64,000 bases of DNA from Pseudomonas oryzicola (lineage in GTDB: Bacteria > Pseudomonadota > Gammaproteobacteria > Pseudomonadales > Pseudomonadaceae), in contig NZ_JABWRZ020000001.1 in the NCBI RefSeq assembly GCF_014269185.2, positions 397,001-461,000 of the forward strand, given 5' to 3'. The notes under the pieces were generated by a model, which saw nothing but the letters and a program-made list of their open reading frames with translations, searched no databases and had not been told where the DNA came from. Shown piece by piece: positions 1 through 7,544 of the stretch. Within the stretch, counting starts at the first letter, position 1. Each line of letters opens with the position of its first letter. Position numbers and translations under genes: made by a program.

Positions 1-72
1 AACCGGGTCGACAACGTGTATGGAGACCGGAACCTGTTCTGTGCGTGCGTGCCGGTGGAGGCTTATCGGTAG
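1..72 (+). CDS. gcvP: Glycine dehydrogenase (decarboxylating) P protein, C-terminal end only
   Basis: The window opens inside a gene. Reading from base 1 gives 23 residues and a TAG stop at 70-72. The residues contain NRVDNVYGDRNLFCACVP, which closely matches the end of GcvP (E. coli ends with a DDVYGDRNLFCSCVP-like tail). GcvP is the PLP-dependent decarboxylase of the glycine cleavage system. Only the tail is visible, so nothing can be said about its active site or start. A perfect palindrome follows 22 bases downstream. Confidence 0.85.
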   Translation, partial: NRVDNVYGDRNLFCACVPVEAYR

Positions 73-94
73 GGCTGCAGATTGCTGTTGGATT

Positions 95-116
95 CTTCGC
101 GGGCATGCCCGCGAAG
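95..116. repeat. Perfect 22-bp REP-like palindrome after gcvP
   Basis: The palindrome has arms CTTCGCGGGCA and TGCCCGCGAAG. It has the core of the REP elements seen elsewhere in the window but lacks the CTCCCACAGG tail. It lies between the converging gcvP and DUF2388 genes and could act as a transcript-end hairpin for both. There is no T-tract. Confidence 0.6.
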
Positions 117-128
117 CAGGCGATGCGG

Positions 129-443
129 TTACTCGGCTACCGCGTTCTTGGCCAGAATGGCATTGGCCAGTTCCATGTCGGTGGCCTGCAGGCCCGGGTT
201 TTCTGCGCGGGCCTGACGAATTGCCGCTTCCAGGAACGGCCCGCGAATCGCGCCTTCGCTGGCCACGAAGCTGCCGGCATCATCCTGCGCCGCCATCACC
301 AGCTTGTGGTCCCCCGAGGTCAGGTAGCTCGATGCCGTGGTAGCACCAGTGGTCATCACGTTACGCCAGAAGGTATCGGCCATGGCCGAGCCAATAGGCA
401 GCGAAAGCAAGGCAGCGGCGGCGATGGCGGTTTTGAGACGCAT
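129..443 (-). CDS. DUF2388 family small secreted protein
   Basis: The protein has 104 residues with a clear Sec signal peptide (MRLKTAIAAAALLSLPIGSAMA, cleavage after AMA), so it is probably periplasmic. The mature part (DTFWRNVMTTGATTASSYLTSG and onward) resembles the DUF2388 proteins common in Pseudomonas, whose function is unknown. A GAGGTG ribosome site lies 7 bases before the ATG. It converges with gcvP. No catalytic motif or cysteine is visible, and I cannot assign a role. Confidence 0.75.
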   Translation of the reverse strand: MRLKTAIAAAALLSLPIGSAMADTFWRNVMTTGATTASSYLTSGDHKLVMAAQDDAGSFVASEGAIRGPFLEAAIRQARAENPGLQATDMELANAILAKNAVAE

Positions 444-533
444 GTTGAAACACCTCGAAAGGGGTGAGGGTTGAAGATGCGCGGTTGGATTTGCGGCAAA
501 GAGGTAAGTTCCTTGAATACAAAGCGTTTTTAC

Positions 534-2219
534 CTACGAACAGACCCGTAGCACTTCCTCCTGTCGGGTTTGCCCGCAGGCCACCTTGGCCTCCCCACAA
601 GTCCGCAGGTCGAGCAGGCCATCGGCCTTTGCCTGGCGCCGCAAACTGGCCAGATCGCTGCCTGGGCCTATTTGTGCACGCAGGCTGTCGCTGAGCACCA
701 ACAGTTCGAACAAGCCGGTGCGGCCGTGGAACCCGGTGCCCCGGCAGGTACGGCACGGCTGGGCGGCGGGCACTGTCACTGCGCTGCGGCAATCTGCGCA
801 CAGCGTACGCACCAGGCGCTGAGCCATGACGCCGACCAGCGTCGCCTTGATCAGGTAGTCGGCCACGCCCAACTCCTGCAGGCGGGTGATTGCACTGCAG
901 GCGTCGTTGGTATGCAGGGTGGACAGCACCAGATGGCCGGTCAGCGCCGCCTGTACCGCCACCAGGGCAGTTTCGCGGTCGCGAATTTCGCCGATCATGA
1001 TGATATCTGGGTCCTGGCGCAGCAGGGCCCGTACCCCATTGGCAAAGCCCAGGTCCAGGGCGGGCTGTACCTGCAACTGATTGAATGCCGGCTCCAGGCG
1101 CTCGATGGGATCCTCGATGGTGCACAGATTGACTTGCGGCGTGGCCAGCAGCTTGAGGCTGGCGTACAGCGTGCTGGTCTTGCCGGAACCGGTTGGGCCG
1201 GTGACCAGGATGATGCCCTGGCGTTGCTGCAGCAGGCCTTGCCATTGCGCCAGTTGCGGCCCTTCCAGGCCGAGGCGATCGAAGCCCTCCTGCAATTGTT
1301 GCGGGTCGAACAGGCGCAGCACCAGTTTCTCGCCGAACGGGGTCGGCAGGGTCGACAGCCGCAACTCTACCTCGGCGCCGCCAGGCAGGCAGCTTTGCAG
1401 GCGGCCATCCTGCGGCCGGCGTTTTTCCGCGACGTCCATGCGTGCCAGATGTTTCAGGCGGCTGACCAGCGCCAAGGTGACCCCGGCGGGGAACGCATAC
1501 ACGCAGTGCAGCAGGCCGTCGATGCGGTAGCGCAGCTGGCCTTGTTCGCGGCGGGGCTCCAGGTGGATATCGCTGGCGCGCTGTTCGATGGCGTACTGCA
1601 GCAGCCAGTCGACGATATGCACGATGTGGGCGTCGTCGGCGCTGGCCTCGGCCTGCCGCGTGCCCAGTTCCAGCAGCTGTTCGAGTTCACCGAGGCTGGC
1701 CGACTGCTGGTTTTGCGCGCCCTTTACCGACTGAGCCAGCCGGTGGAATGACTGCCCCGCCTGACGTATCTGCAACGGGCTGGCCAACACGCGACGGATC
1801 GGTCGGCCCAGGCTACGGGCCAGGTCTGCGTGCCAGTCGTCCTGGTACGGTTGGGCGCTGGCGACTGTGACACCGGTGTCGTCGGCGGCGATGATCAGGA
1901 TGCCATGGCGCTGGGCGAAGGCAGGGGAGATCAGGCCGCTGATTTGCGCCAGGTCGAGTTGCATCGGGTCGATGGGCAGATAAGGCTGGCCGACCCTGCG
2001 GGCCAGCCATCGGCAAAGGCAGTCCAGGTCGAGAGACTGGCCGGGGTGCTGGCGATCCTCCAGGGCGCAGGCGGCGATCTGTTCCAGTGGGTGGGTGCTG
2101 GGTTGGGTGGTGGCGTGCTCGAGTACTTGCAGGGTGTCGTTGGCGTGCAGATGCTGGTCGGCGATCAGAGCCTGGAGCACGCGCCTGAGGTCGAGTGCCG
2201 GGTTGTCGGGAGTGTGCAT
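534..2219 (-). CDS. Type II secretion / type IV pilus assembly ATPase, GspE family
   Basis: This is a cytoplasmic hexameric ATPase of the GspE/PilB family, which powers pseudopilus assembly and type II secretion. Visible features are an N-terminal GspE_N-like region, Walker A GPTGSGKTST near residue 340, an Asp/His-rich box (LRQDPDIIMIGEIRD), a His box (STLHTND) and a C-terminal zinc-binding pair of Cys-x2-Cys motifs (CADC and CRTC). I chose the ATG at 2219 (561 residues). The frame extends in frame to a TTG at 2255 (573 residues), and neither start has a good ribosome site. No other secretion gene lies nearby, so its partner machinery must be elsewhere in the genome. Confidence 0.88.
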   Translation of the reverse strand: MHTPDNPALDLRRVLQALIADQHLHANDTLQVLEHATTQPSTHPLEQIAACALEDRQHPGQSLDLDCLCRWLARRVGQPYLPIDPMQLDLAQISGLISPAFAQRHGILIIAADDTGVTVASAQPYQDDWHADLARSLGRPIRRVLASPLQIRQAGQSFHRLAQSVKGAQNQQSASLGELEQLLELGTRQAEASADDAHIVHIVDWLLQYAIEQRASDIHLEPRREQGQLRYRIDGLLHCVYAFPAGVTLALVSRLKHLARMDVAEKRRPQDGRLQSCLPGGAEVELRLSTLPTPFGEKLVLRLFDPQQLQEGFDRLGLEGPQLAQWQGLLQQRQGIILVTGPTGSGKTSTLYASLKLLATPQVNLCTIEDPIERLEPAFNQLQVQPALDLGFANGVRALLRQDPDIIMIGEIRDRETALVAVQAALTGHLVLSTLHTNDACSAITRLQELGVADYLIKATLVGVMAQRLVRTLCADCRSAVTVPAAQPCRTCRGTGFHGRTGLFELLVLSDSLRAQIGPGSDLASLRRQAKADGLLDLRTCGEAKVACGQTRQEEVLRVCS

Positions 2220-2325
2220 GGGGGCGTCCGTGCCTGATGAGGAAGTGCTGATCAAGGCTAGCCGGGCGGCAGGAGGTTATCCGGAGCGAAAGGTTTCGGG
2301 ATTTTGCTGTGCCTGTAGTGGCCCC

Positions 2326-2406
2326 ATCGACGGCAAGCCAGTTCCTGCAGGATCGCCACAGGCTCGAACATTGCGCTGTAACAGTGGGAGCTGGCTTGCC
2401 GACGGT
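2326..2406. repeat. Inverted pair of a second REP-like sequence (GACGGCAAGCCAG type)
   Basis: The arm near 2326-2351 (GACGGCAAGCCAGTTCCTGC) is repeated in inverted form near 2384-2406 (GGGAGCTGGCTTGCCGAC). The core differs from the common GCGGGT..ACCCGC REP of this window. It sits between the starts and ends of two minus-strand genes. A single diverged copy is seen at 61249-61283. Confidence 0.6.
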
Positions 2407-2412
2407 AAATGC

Positions 2413-2718
2413 TTACACGATCGCCAGTTCCACCCGCTGCAGATTGGTCAGGCTCACCTCGCCCACACACACCAGGTTGCGCAGCTTCTGCGCGATCACC
2501 TCGGCCCGGTGCCAGCTCAGGCCGCCGATCCCGACCTCGATATCCAGCCAGTCATCCTGCTGGCTGACCTGCACGCTGTGCGGTGTCAGGAATTGCAGGG
2601 CAAACAGGTTGAGGACCCGGCACAGGCTGTCAGGTTCGGCTTCGGCCTGCAGGCGGTAGTGCACGGTGCTATGGGCGTTGGTGGCGGCCCAGGCGTCGGT
2701 ACGGGGTTGTGCGTTCAT
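2413..2718 (-). CDS. Small protein of unknown function, possible ACT-like fold
   Basis: The protein has 101 residues, no signal peptide and no membrane segment. A GGAG site lies 6 bases before the ATG. The alternation of strand-like and helix-like stretches (STVHYRLQAEAEPDSLCRVLNLFA, ...VQVSQQDDWLDIEVGI, ...AEVIAQKLRNLVCV) suggests a beta-alpha-beta ACT-type small-molecule or dimerisation domain. That is an inference from pattern only. It diverges from the Lrp-family regulator at 2845, so the two may share a control region. Confidence 0.6.
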   Translation of the reverse strand: MNAQPRTDAWAATNAHSTVHYRLQAEAEPDSLCRVLNLFALQFLTPHSVQVSQQDDWLDIEVGIGGLSWHRAEVIAQKLRNLVCVGEVSLTNLQRVELAIV

Positions 2719-2844
2719 GCTGGTCTCCGCAGATGTGGGAGAAATTCTTGCACGTTGGCGTGGGTATTTTTTCGCTATGATTTAGGCGTTTTGCTTGGTT
2801 GATGAATAGAACTATTCGTTTTCTGCGGTTATGGAGAATTATTA

Positions 2845-3315
2845 ATGCACAACGAGCTGGACGCCTATGACCGCCGTATCCTCGAACTGCTGCAGGAAGA
2901 CGCTTCGCTATCCAGCGCGCAGATCGCCGAACGGGTGGGGCTGTCGCAATCGCCGTGCTGGCGACGCATCCAGCGTTTGAAGGAGGAGGGGGTGATCCGT
3001 GGGCAGGTGACGCTGCTGGACCGCAAGAAGGTCGGCCTGAACACACAGATCTTCGCCGAAGTGAAACTGAATGCTCATGGTCGCTCCAACTTCACCGAGT
3101 TCACCGAGGCGATCCGCGGGTTTCCGGAAGTGCTGGAGTGTTATGTGCTGATGGGGTCGGTGGACTTTCTGCTGCGGATCGTCACGTCGGATATCGAGGC
3201 TTATGAGCGGTTCTTCTTTGAAAAACTGTCGAACGTGCCGGGTATTCAGGAAGTGAACTCGATCGTGGCACTGTCGGAGATCAAGTCCACCACCAGCTTG
3301 CCATTGTCGCGGTGA
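2845..3315 (+). CDS. Lrp/AsnC family transcriptional regulator
   Basis: The protein has 156 residues. The N-terminal winged helix-turn-helix (LDAYDRRILELLQEDASLSS, then AQIAERVGLSQSPCWRRIQRL) is followed by a C-terminal RAM/ligand-binding domain from about residue 65. This is the normal length and domain order for Lrp/AsnC feast-famine regulators, which bind DNA as octamers and usually sense amino acids. The ligand cannot be read from the sequence. GGAG lies about 10 bases before the ATG. It is transcribed away from the small protein at 2413-2718. The gene downstream is on the other strand. Confidence 0.9.
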   Translation: MHNELDAYDRRILELLQEDASLSSAQIAERVGLSQSPCWRRIQRLKEEGVIRGQVTLLDRKKVGLNTQIFAEVKLNAHGRSNFTEFTEAIRGFPEVLECYVLMGSVDFLLRIVTSDIEAYERFFFEKLSNVPGIQEVNSIVALSEIKSTTSLPLSR

Positions 3316-3318
3316 AGC

Positions 3319-3403
3319 GGTTCGCGGGCTCGCCCGCTCCCACAGAGTCATCATTGGACCAGGAATCAGCGCGATTCCTCGGGGAGCGGGTTCACCCGCG
3401 AAC
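3319..3403. repeat. REP inverted pair (REPIN) between convergent genes
   Basis: Two P. putida-type REP units face each other. The left unit is TTCGCGGGCTCGCCCGCTCC at 3321-3340. The right unit is GGAGCGGGTTCACCCGCGAA near 3383-3402. They fill the gap between the Lrp gene and the CYTH-CHAD gene, where they could form a transcript-end structure. Confidence 0.85.
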
Positions 3404-3417
3404 AGGGCGACGCGCTA

Positions 3418-4785
3418 TCAAGCCTTGAGCAAGTACTTCCAGCCACGGCTCTGATCGACAACCCGGGCCTGCTCGACACGCGCTTCCAGCACCTCATCGC
3501 TGATCGGCTGCTCGGCCAGCTCGTGCAGCTTCTTCAGGTCGCCGTACAGGCGGTCCATCTGTGGTGCCTCCAGCACCTGGCGGGCATGGTGCAGCCAGGC
3601 CAGCAACTGCTCGATACGCGGCAACTGCTCGGCCAGGTCTTCCGGGCGCTGGGTGTACAGCGGCAGCTTCAACGCACGCCCCTCTTCGCCCAGCAGGTGC
3701 GCCAGCCAGCTGGCCAGTTGTGCCTTGCCCTGGCGTTCGCCACGGCCTTTACGCTCCACGGCCCAAGCACGGGCCAGCAGCCAGCGCGAGGTTTCCAGCG
3801 AGAACTGGCCCCAGCGCACGTCCTCCAGCTCTTCGGCGAACTGTTCGGGTGCTGCGCGACGGATGTCTTCGTCATCGTTGCCAGCCTGCACCAGCGGGCG
3901 CCAGTCTTCCAGCAGCGCGTCGAGGCTGCTGCGCAGGTTGCGGGTGGTGGCGCGTGGGGCGGCCTGGCCCAGGCTGGCGGTGAGGGCACGCAGCTCGCTC
4001 AGGCACTCGACCCAGTCCTGCAGCAGGCGCCAGTGACCGTTGTGGCGGTACTGCTCGGCCAGGCGCTGGCTGCTGCCAAGCAGTTGCCAGGCCAGTGCCG
4101 CGTAGGCATCGTCCACGGCGGTTTCGGCCTCCAGCTCGGCGTGTGGCAGACCCAGCTCGTAACTGTCCGGCTCCAGCAGGCGGTAGCCACGCTCAGCCTT
4201 GCTGATGTCGCAGGGCATCAGCGGCAGGCTGGCGGCCAGCTCGGCAGCCAGTTCCAGCAGGGCCTGCGGCTCACCTTCGCGCAGCTCCAGTTCCAGCTCG
4301 CAGATCTCTTCCTTGCGCTTGCCGGCGATCACGAAGCCTTGATCCAGCGCTGCCTCGATCACCACCTTGCTCTTGCCCCGGCCCCAGGCGATTTCGGCGT
4401 ATTCACGGCTGAAGTCGGTGGTGAACAGCGGTCTGATGGTTTTCTTGTCGAGCTTGGCCAGTTGCTCAGGCCAGCAGGTGGCGTCGAGCTTTTTCAGGTC
4501 GAGCTTGACCTTGTCCAGCGGCCATTCGTACTCATTGCGCTCGGACAGGCCTGCGACGCTCTGGCCGCGGCACTTGAGGGTCTGGATGATGGCCTCGCCG
4601 TCGCGGCGCAGGCGCAGGGCGACACGGGCGGCGGAAAGTTCGCGCTCGGGGGTGTCGAAGTACTGGTTGAGCAGTTCGCGGGTCTGCCAGCCGGACTTGT
4701 TGCGCTTTTTCAGCAGAGGGTGCTCGCGCAGGGCGGCAAGGGTCTCGCGGCTGGCGCGGAGCTTGAGTTCGGTTTCTTTGTGCAT
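3418..4785 (-). CDS. CYTH and CHAD domain protein (inorganic triphosphatase-like)
   Basis: The N-terminal CYTH domain begins with the ExExK metal-binding signature (HKETELKL) and carries the expected charged strands (ARVALRLRRDGE, IQTLKCRG). CYTH tunnel enzymes such as E. coli YgiF cleave triphosphate. The second half (from about residue 220) is alpha-helical and rich in His, Arg and Lys-containing helices, as in CHAD domains, which bind polyphosphate. A total of 455 residues is normal for this two-domain family. I took the ATG at 4785 rather than the GTG one codon upstream. It stands alone, converging with the Lrp gene and diverging from argE. Confidence 0.85.
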   Translation of the reverse strand: MHKETELKLRASRETLAALREHPLLKKRNKSGWQTRELLNQYFDTPERELSAARVALRLRRDGEAIIQTLKCRGQSVAGLSERNEYEWPLDKVKLDLKKLDATCWPEQLAKLDKKTIRPLFTTDFSREYAEIAWGRGKSKVVIEAALDQGFVIAGKRKEEICELELELREGEPQALLELAAELAASLPLMPCDISKAERGYRLLEPDSYELGLPHAELEAETAVDDAYAALAWQLLGSSQRLAEQYRHNGHWRLLQDWVECLSELRALTASLGQAAPRATTRNLRSSLDALLEDWRPLVQAGNDDEDIRRAAPEQFAEELEDVRWGQFSLETSRWLLARAWAVERKGRGERQGKAQLASWLAHLLGEEGRALKLPLYTQRPEDLAEQLPRIEQLLAWLHHARQVLEAPQMDRLYGDLKKLHELAEQPISDEVLEARVEQARVVDQSRGWKYLLKA

Positions 4786-4900
4786 CACAGGCTCGAAGGA
4801 GGGGCGTGGTTGGCGGAGAGTCTACAGCAGTCGGCCACCAACGGTTTATTCCAGACAGCGGATAGTCCTATGATGGGGGACGTTTCCGAGGAGTACGGGC

Positions 4901-6043
4901 ATGCCGTTGCCAACGTTGAAAGACCAGTTCGCCGCCTTGATCGCCGCGCCCTCGGTCAGTTGCACCCAGCCCGCACTGGACCAGTCCAACCGCCAGGTCA
5001 TCGACCTGCTGGCCGGCTGGCTGGGAGACCTTGGCTTCAACTGCGACATCCGCCAGGTCAGCCCCGGCAAGTTCAACCTGCTGGCCAGCCGTGGCAGCGG
5101 CCCGGGTGGCCTGGTGCTGGCGGGGCACAGCGACACCGTACCCTACGATGATCAGCTATGGGCCAGCGACCCGTTGAGGCTGACCGAAGTCGATGGCCGC
5201 TGGGTCGGCCTGGGCAGCTGCGACATGAAGGGGTTCTTCGCCCTGGTCATCGAAGCGGTTATCCCGCTGCTGGAGCACGACTTCAAGCAACCGCTGCTGA
5301 TCCTGGCCACCTGCGATGAAGAAAGCTCGATGTCCGGCGCCCGCGCCCTGGCCGACGCCGGCCAGCCGCTTGGCCGGGCGGCGGTGATCGGTGAGCCCAC
5401 CGGGCTGCGACCGATCCGCATGCACAAAGGCATCCTGATGGACCGCATCGACATCCTGGGGCGTAGCGGTCATTCCTCGGACCCAAGCCTGGGCCGCAGC
5501 GCCATGGAGGCCATGCACGCCGTGATGGGCGAATTGATGGGCCTGCGCCAGCAATGGCAGCAACGCTACCGCAACCCGCAATTCACCGTGCCGACCCCGA
5601 CCCTTAACTTTGGCTGCATCCACGGCGGCGACAACCCCAACCGCATCTGCGGCCAGTGCGCCCTGGAGTTCGACCTGCGCCCGCTGCCAGGCATGGACGT
5701 GGAGCAACTGCGCGCGGCCATCCGCGACAAGCTGGCACCCGTGGCAGAACGCTTCGAGGTGCGCATCGACTATGCGCCGCTGTTCCCGGAGGTGCCGCCA
5801 TTCGAGCAAGCTGCCGACGCCGAACTGGTGCAGGTGGCGGAGCGTCTCACCGGCCATCGCGCCGAAGCGGTGGCGTTCGGCACCGAAGCACCTTATCTTC
5901 AGCAACTGGGCTGCCAGACCATCGTGCTGGGCCCTGGCGACATCGCCTGTGCCCACCAGCCCGGCGAATACCTTGAAATGTCACGAATCGCGCCTACCGT
6001 GCGTCTATTGCGTGACCTGATCCGGCATTATTGCCTGGACTAA
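4901..6043 (+). CDS. argE: Acetylornithine deacetylase
   Basis: This M20-family zinc hydrolase of arginine biosynthesis converts N-acetylornithine to ornithine and acetate. Visible metal-site residues are His and Asp in AGHSDTVPYDD, Asp in GLGSCDMKGFFA, the catalytic Glu pair in CDEESSMSG and the C-terminal His in CAHQPGEYLEM. A dimerisation domain is inserted between them. Its 380 residues match the family. A GAGGAG ribosome site lies just before the ATG. argA follows on the same strand after 124 bases, so the two may be co-transcribed. Confidence 0.93.
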   Translation: MPLPTLKDQFAALIAAPSVSCTQPALDQSNRQVIDLLAGWLGDLGFNCDIRQVSPGKFNLLASRGSGPGGLVLAGHSDTVPYDDQLWASDPLRLTEVDGRWVGLGSCDMKGFFALVIEAVIPLLEHDFKQPLLILATCDEESSMSGARALADAGQPLGRAAVIGEPTGLRPIRMHKGILMDRIDILGRSGHSSDPSLGRSAMEAMHAVMGELMGLRQQWQQRYRNPQFTVPTPTLNFGCIHGGDNPNRICGQCALEFDLRPLPGMDVEQLRAAIRDKLAPVAERFEVRIDYAPLFPEVPPFEQAADAELVQVAERLTGHRAEAVAFGTEAPYLQQLGCQTIVLGPGDIACAHQPGEYLEMSRIAPTVRLLRDLIRHYCLD

Positions 6044-6086
6044 ACGTCAACCCAATTGATTCGTTCCTGCCTAGAGGAGACCGCGC

Positions 6087-6113
6087 GTGACCGCAAGCCT
6101 GTTCCGACGATGA
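6087..6113 (+). promoter_or_regulatory. Possible 8-codon arginine leader peptide ahead of argA
   Basis: A strong Shine-Dalgarno GAGGAG at 6074-6079 is followed after 7 bases by a GTG. This opens an ORF of only eight codons, read V-T-A-S-L-F-R-R (M first if translated), then TGA. The last two sense codons are CGA-CGA, a codon that looks little used in this window. argA starts 54 bases later with a much weaker ribosome site. The arrangement resembles an amino-acid leader peptide, but no terminator/antiterminator pair is obvious. The role is inferred. Confidence 0.35.
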
Positions 6114-6167
6114 TCCTGAACGCCCCCTGTATCGCCGTTCTCCGTCCACTTATCCACAGGCCCTGTC

Positions 6168-7466
6168 ATGCCCGACTACGTCAACTGGCTGCGTCATGCC
6201 TCCCCGTACATCAATGCCCATCGCGACTGCACCTTCGTGGTCATGCTTCCTGGCGATGGGGTGGAACACCCTAATTTCGGCAACATCGTCCATGACCTGG
6301 TGCTGCTGCACAGCCTTGGCGTGCGCCTGGTGCTGGTGCATGGTTCGCGCCCGCAGATCGAGAGCCGCCTGGCCAACCGTGGGCTGACCCCGCACTACCA
6401 CCGTGGCCTGCGCATTACCGATGCCGCCACCCTGGACTGCGTGATCGATGCCGTCGGTGCCCTGCGCCTGGCCATCGAGGCGCGCCTGTCGATGGACATC
6501 GCCGCTTCGCCGATGCAGGGCTCGCGGCTGCGCGTGGCGTCCGGCAACCTGGTCACGGCGCGGCCTATCGGCGTGCTCGAAGGGGTGGACTACCACCATA
6601 CCGGCGAAGTGCGCCGGGTCGACCGCAAGGGTATCAGCCGCCTGCTCGACGAACGTTCCATCGTGCTGTTGTCGCCGTTGGGCTACTCGCCCACGGGGGA
6701 AATCTTCAACCTGGCCTGCGAAGATGTGGCCACCCGTGCCGCCATCGAACTGGGTGCCGACAAGCTGCTGCTGTTCGGCGCCGAGCCGGGCCTGCTGGAT
6801 GAGGACGGCAAGCTGGTGCGCGAGCTGCGCCCCCAGCAGGTTGCCCCGCATCTGCAGCGCCTGGGCAGCGATTACCAGGCCGAACTGCTGGATGCTGCGG
6901 CCGAAGCCTGCAAAGGCGGGGTGGCGCGCAGCCATATCGTCAGCTATGCCGAGGACGGTGCCCTGCTGACCGAGCTGTTTACCCGTGGCGGTGGCGGTAC
7001 GCTGGTTTCGCAAGAGCAGTTCGAAGTGGTGCGCGAGGCGAGCATCGATGATGTCGGCGGCCTGCTGGAACTGATCAGCCCCCTGGAAGAGCAGGGCATC
7101 CTTGTACGCCGTTCGCGCGAGGTGCTGGAGCGGGAGATCGAACAGTTCAGTGTGGTCGAGCGCGAAGGCATGATCATCGCTTGTGCGGCGTTGTACCCGA
7201 TTGCCGATTCCGATGCCGGTGAGCTGGCGTGCCTGGCGGTGAACCCGGAGTATCGCCATGGCGGGCGTGGCGACGAGCTGCTGGCGCGTATCGAGGGCCG
7301 GGCGCGGCAGGCGGGGCTCAAGACCCTGTTCGTGCTTACCACGCGCACCGCGCACTGGTTCCGCGAGCGCGGGTTTGCGCCGAGTGGCGTGGAACGGCTG
7401 CCGGCGGCGCGGGCTTCGCTGTACAACTACCAGCGCAATTCGAAGATCTTCGAGAAGCCGCTGTAA
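6168..7466 (+). CDS. argA: N-acetylglutamate synthase
   Basis: This enzyme catalyses the first step of arginine synthesis, acetyl-CoA plus glutamate to N-acetylglutamate. The protein has 432 residues, with an N-terminal amino-acid-kinase domain (about 1-285; LVLVHGSRPQIESRL, SPTGEIFNLACEDVA), which normally holds the arginine feedback site, and a C-terminal GNAT acetyltransferase domain (about 290-432; LACLAVNPEYRHGGRGDELL is the acetyl-CoA loop). The start MPDYVNWLRHASPYI matches the P. aeruginosa protein as remembered. The start codon has only a weak ribosome site. It ends at a strong bidirectional terminator shared with spuI. Confidence 0.94.
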   Translation: MPDYVNWLRHASPYINAHRDCTFVVMLPGDGVEHPNFGNIVHDLVLLHSLGVRLVLVHGSRPQIESRLANRGLTPHYHRGLRITDAATLDCVIDAVGALRLAIEARLSMDIAASPMQGSRLRVASGNLVTARPIGVLEGVDYHHTGEVRRVDRKGISRLLDERSIVLLSPLGYSPTGEIFNLACEDVATRAAIELGADKLLLFGAEPGLLDEDGKLVRELRPQQVAPHLQRLGSDYQAELLDAAAEACKGGVARSHIVSYAEDGALLTELFTRGGGGTLVSQEQFEVVREASIDDVGGLLELISPLEEQGILVRRSREVLEREIEQFSVVEREGMIIACAALYPIADSDAGELACLAVNPEYRHGGRGDELLARIEGRARQAGLKTLFVLTTRTAHWFRERGFAPSGVERLPAARASLYNYQRNSKIFEKPL

Positions 7467-7513
7467 GGGCAGCGGCCGCTCGTACAGCGAACGAATCGTC
7501 TGCAAGCCAATGC

Positions 7514-7541
7514 AAAACGCCGCCCTGATGGGCGGCGTTTT
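7514..7541. terminator. Bidirectional rho-independent terminator between argA and spuI
   Basis: There is a perfect 12-bp stem, AAAACGCCGCCC and GGGCGGCGTTTT, with a TGAT loop. A-rich and T-rich ends on the two sides make it work in both directions. It lies 48 bases after argA and immediately after the end of spuI on the other strand. Confidence 0.9.
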
Positions 7542-7544
7542 CGT

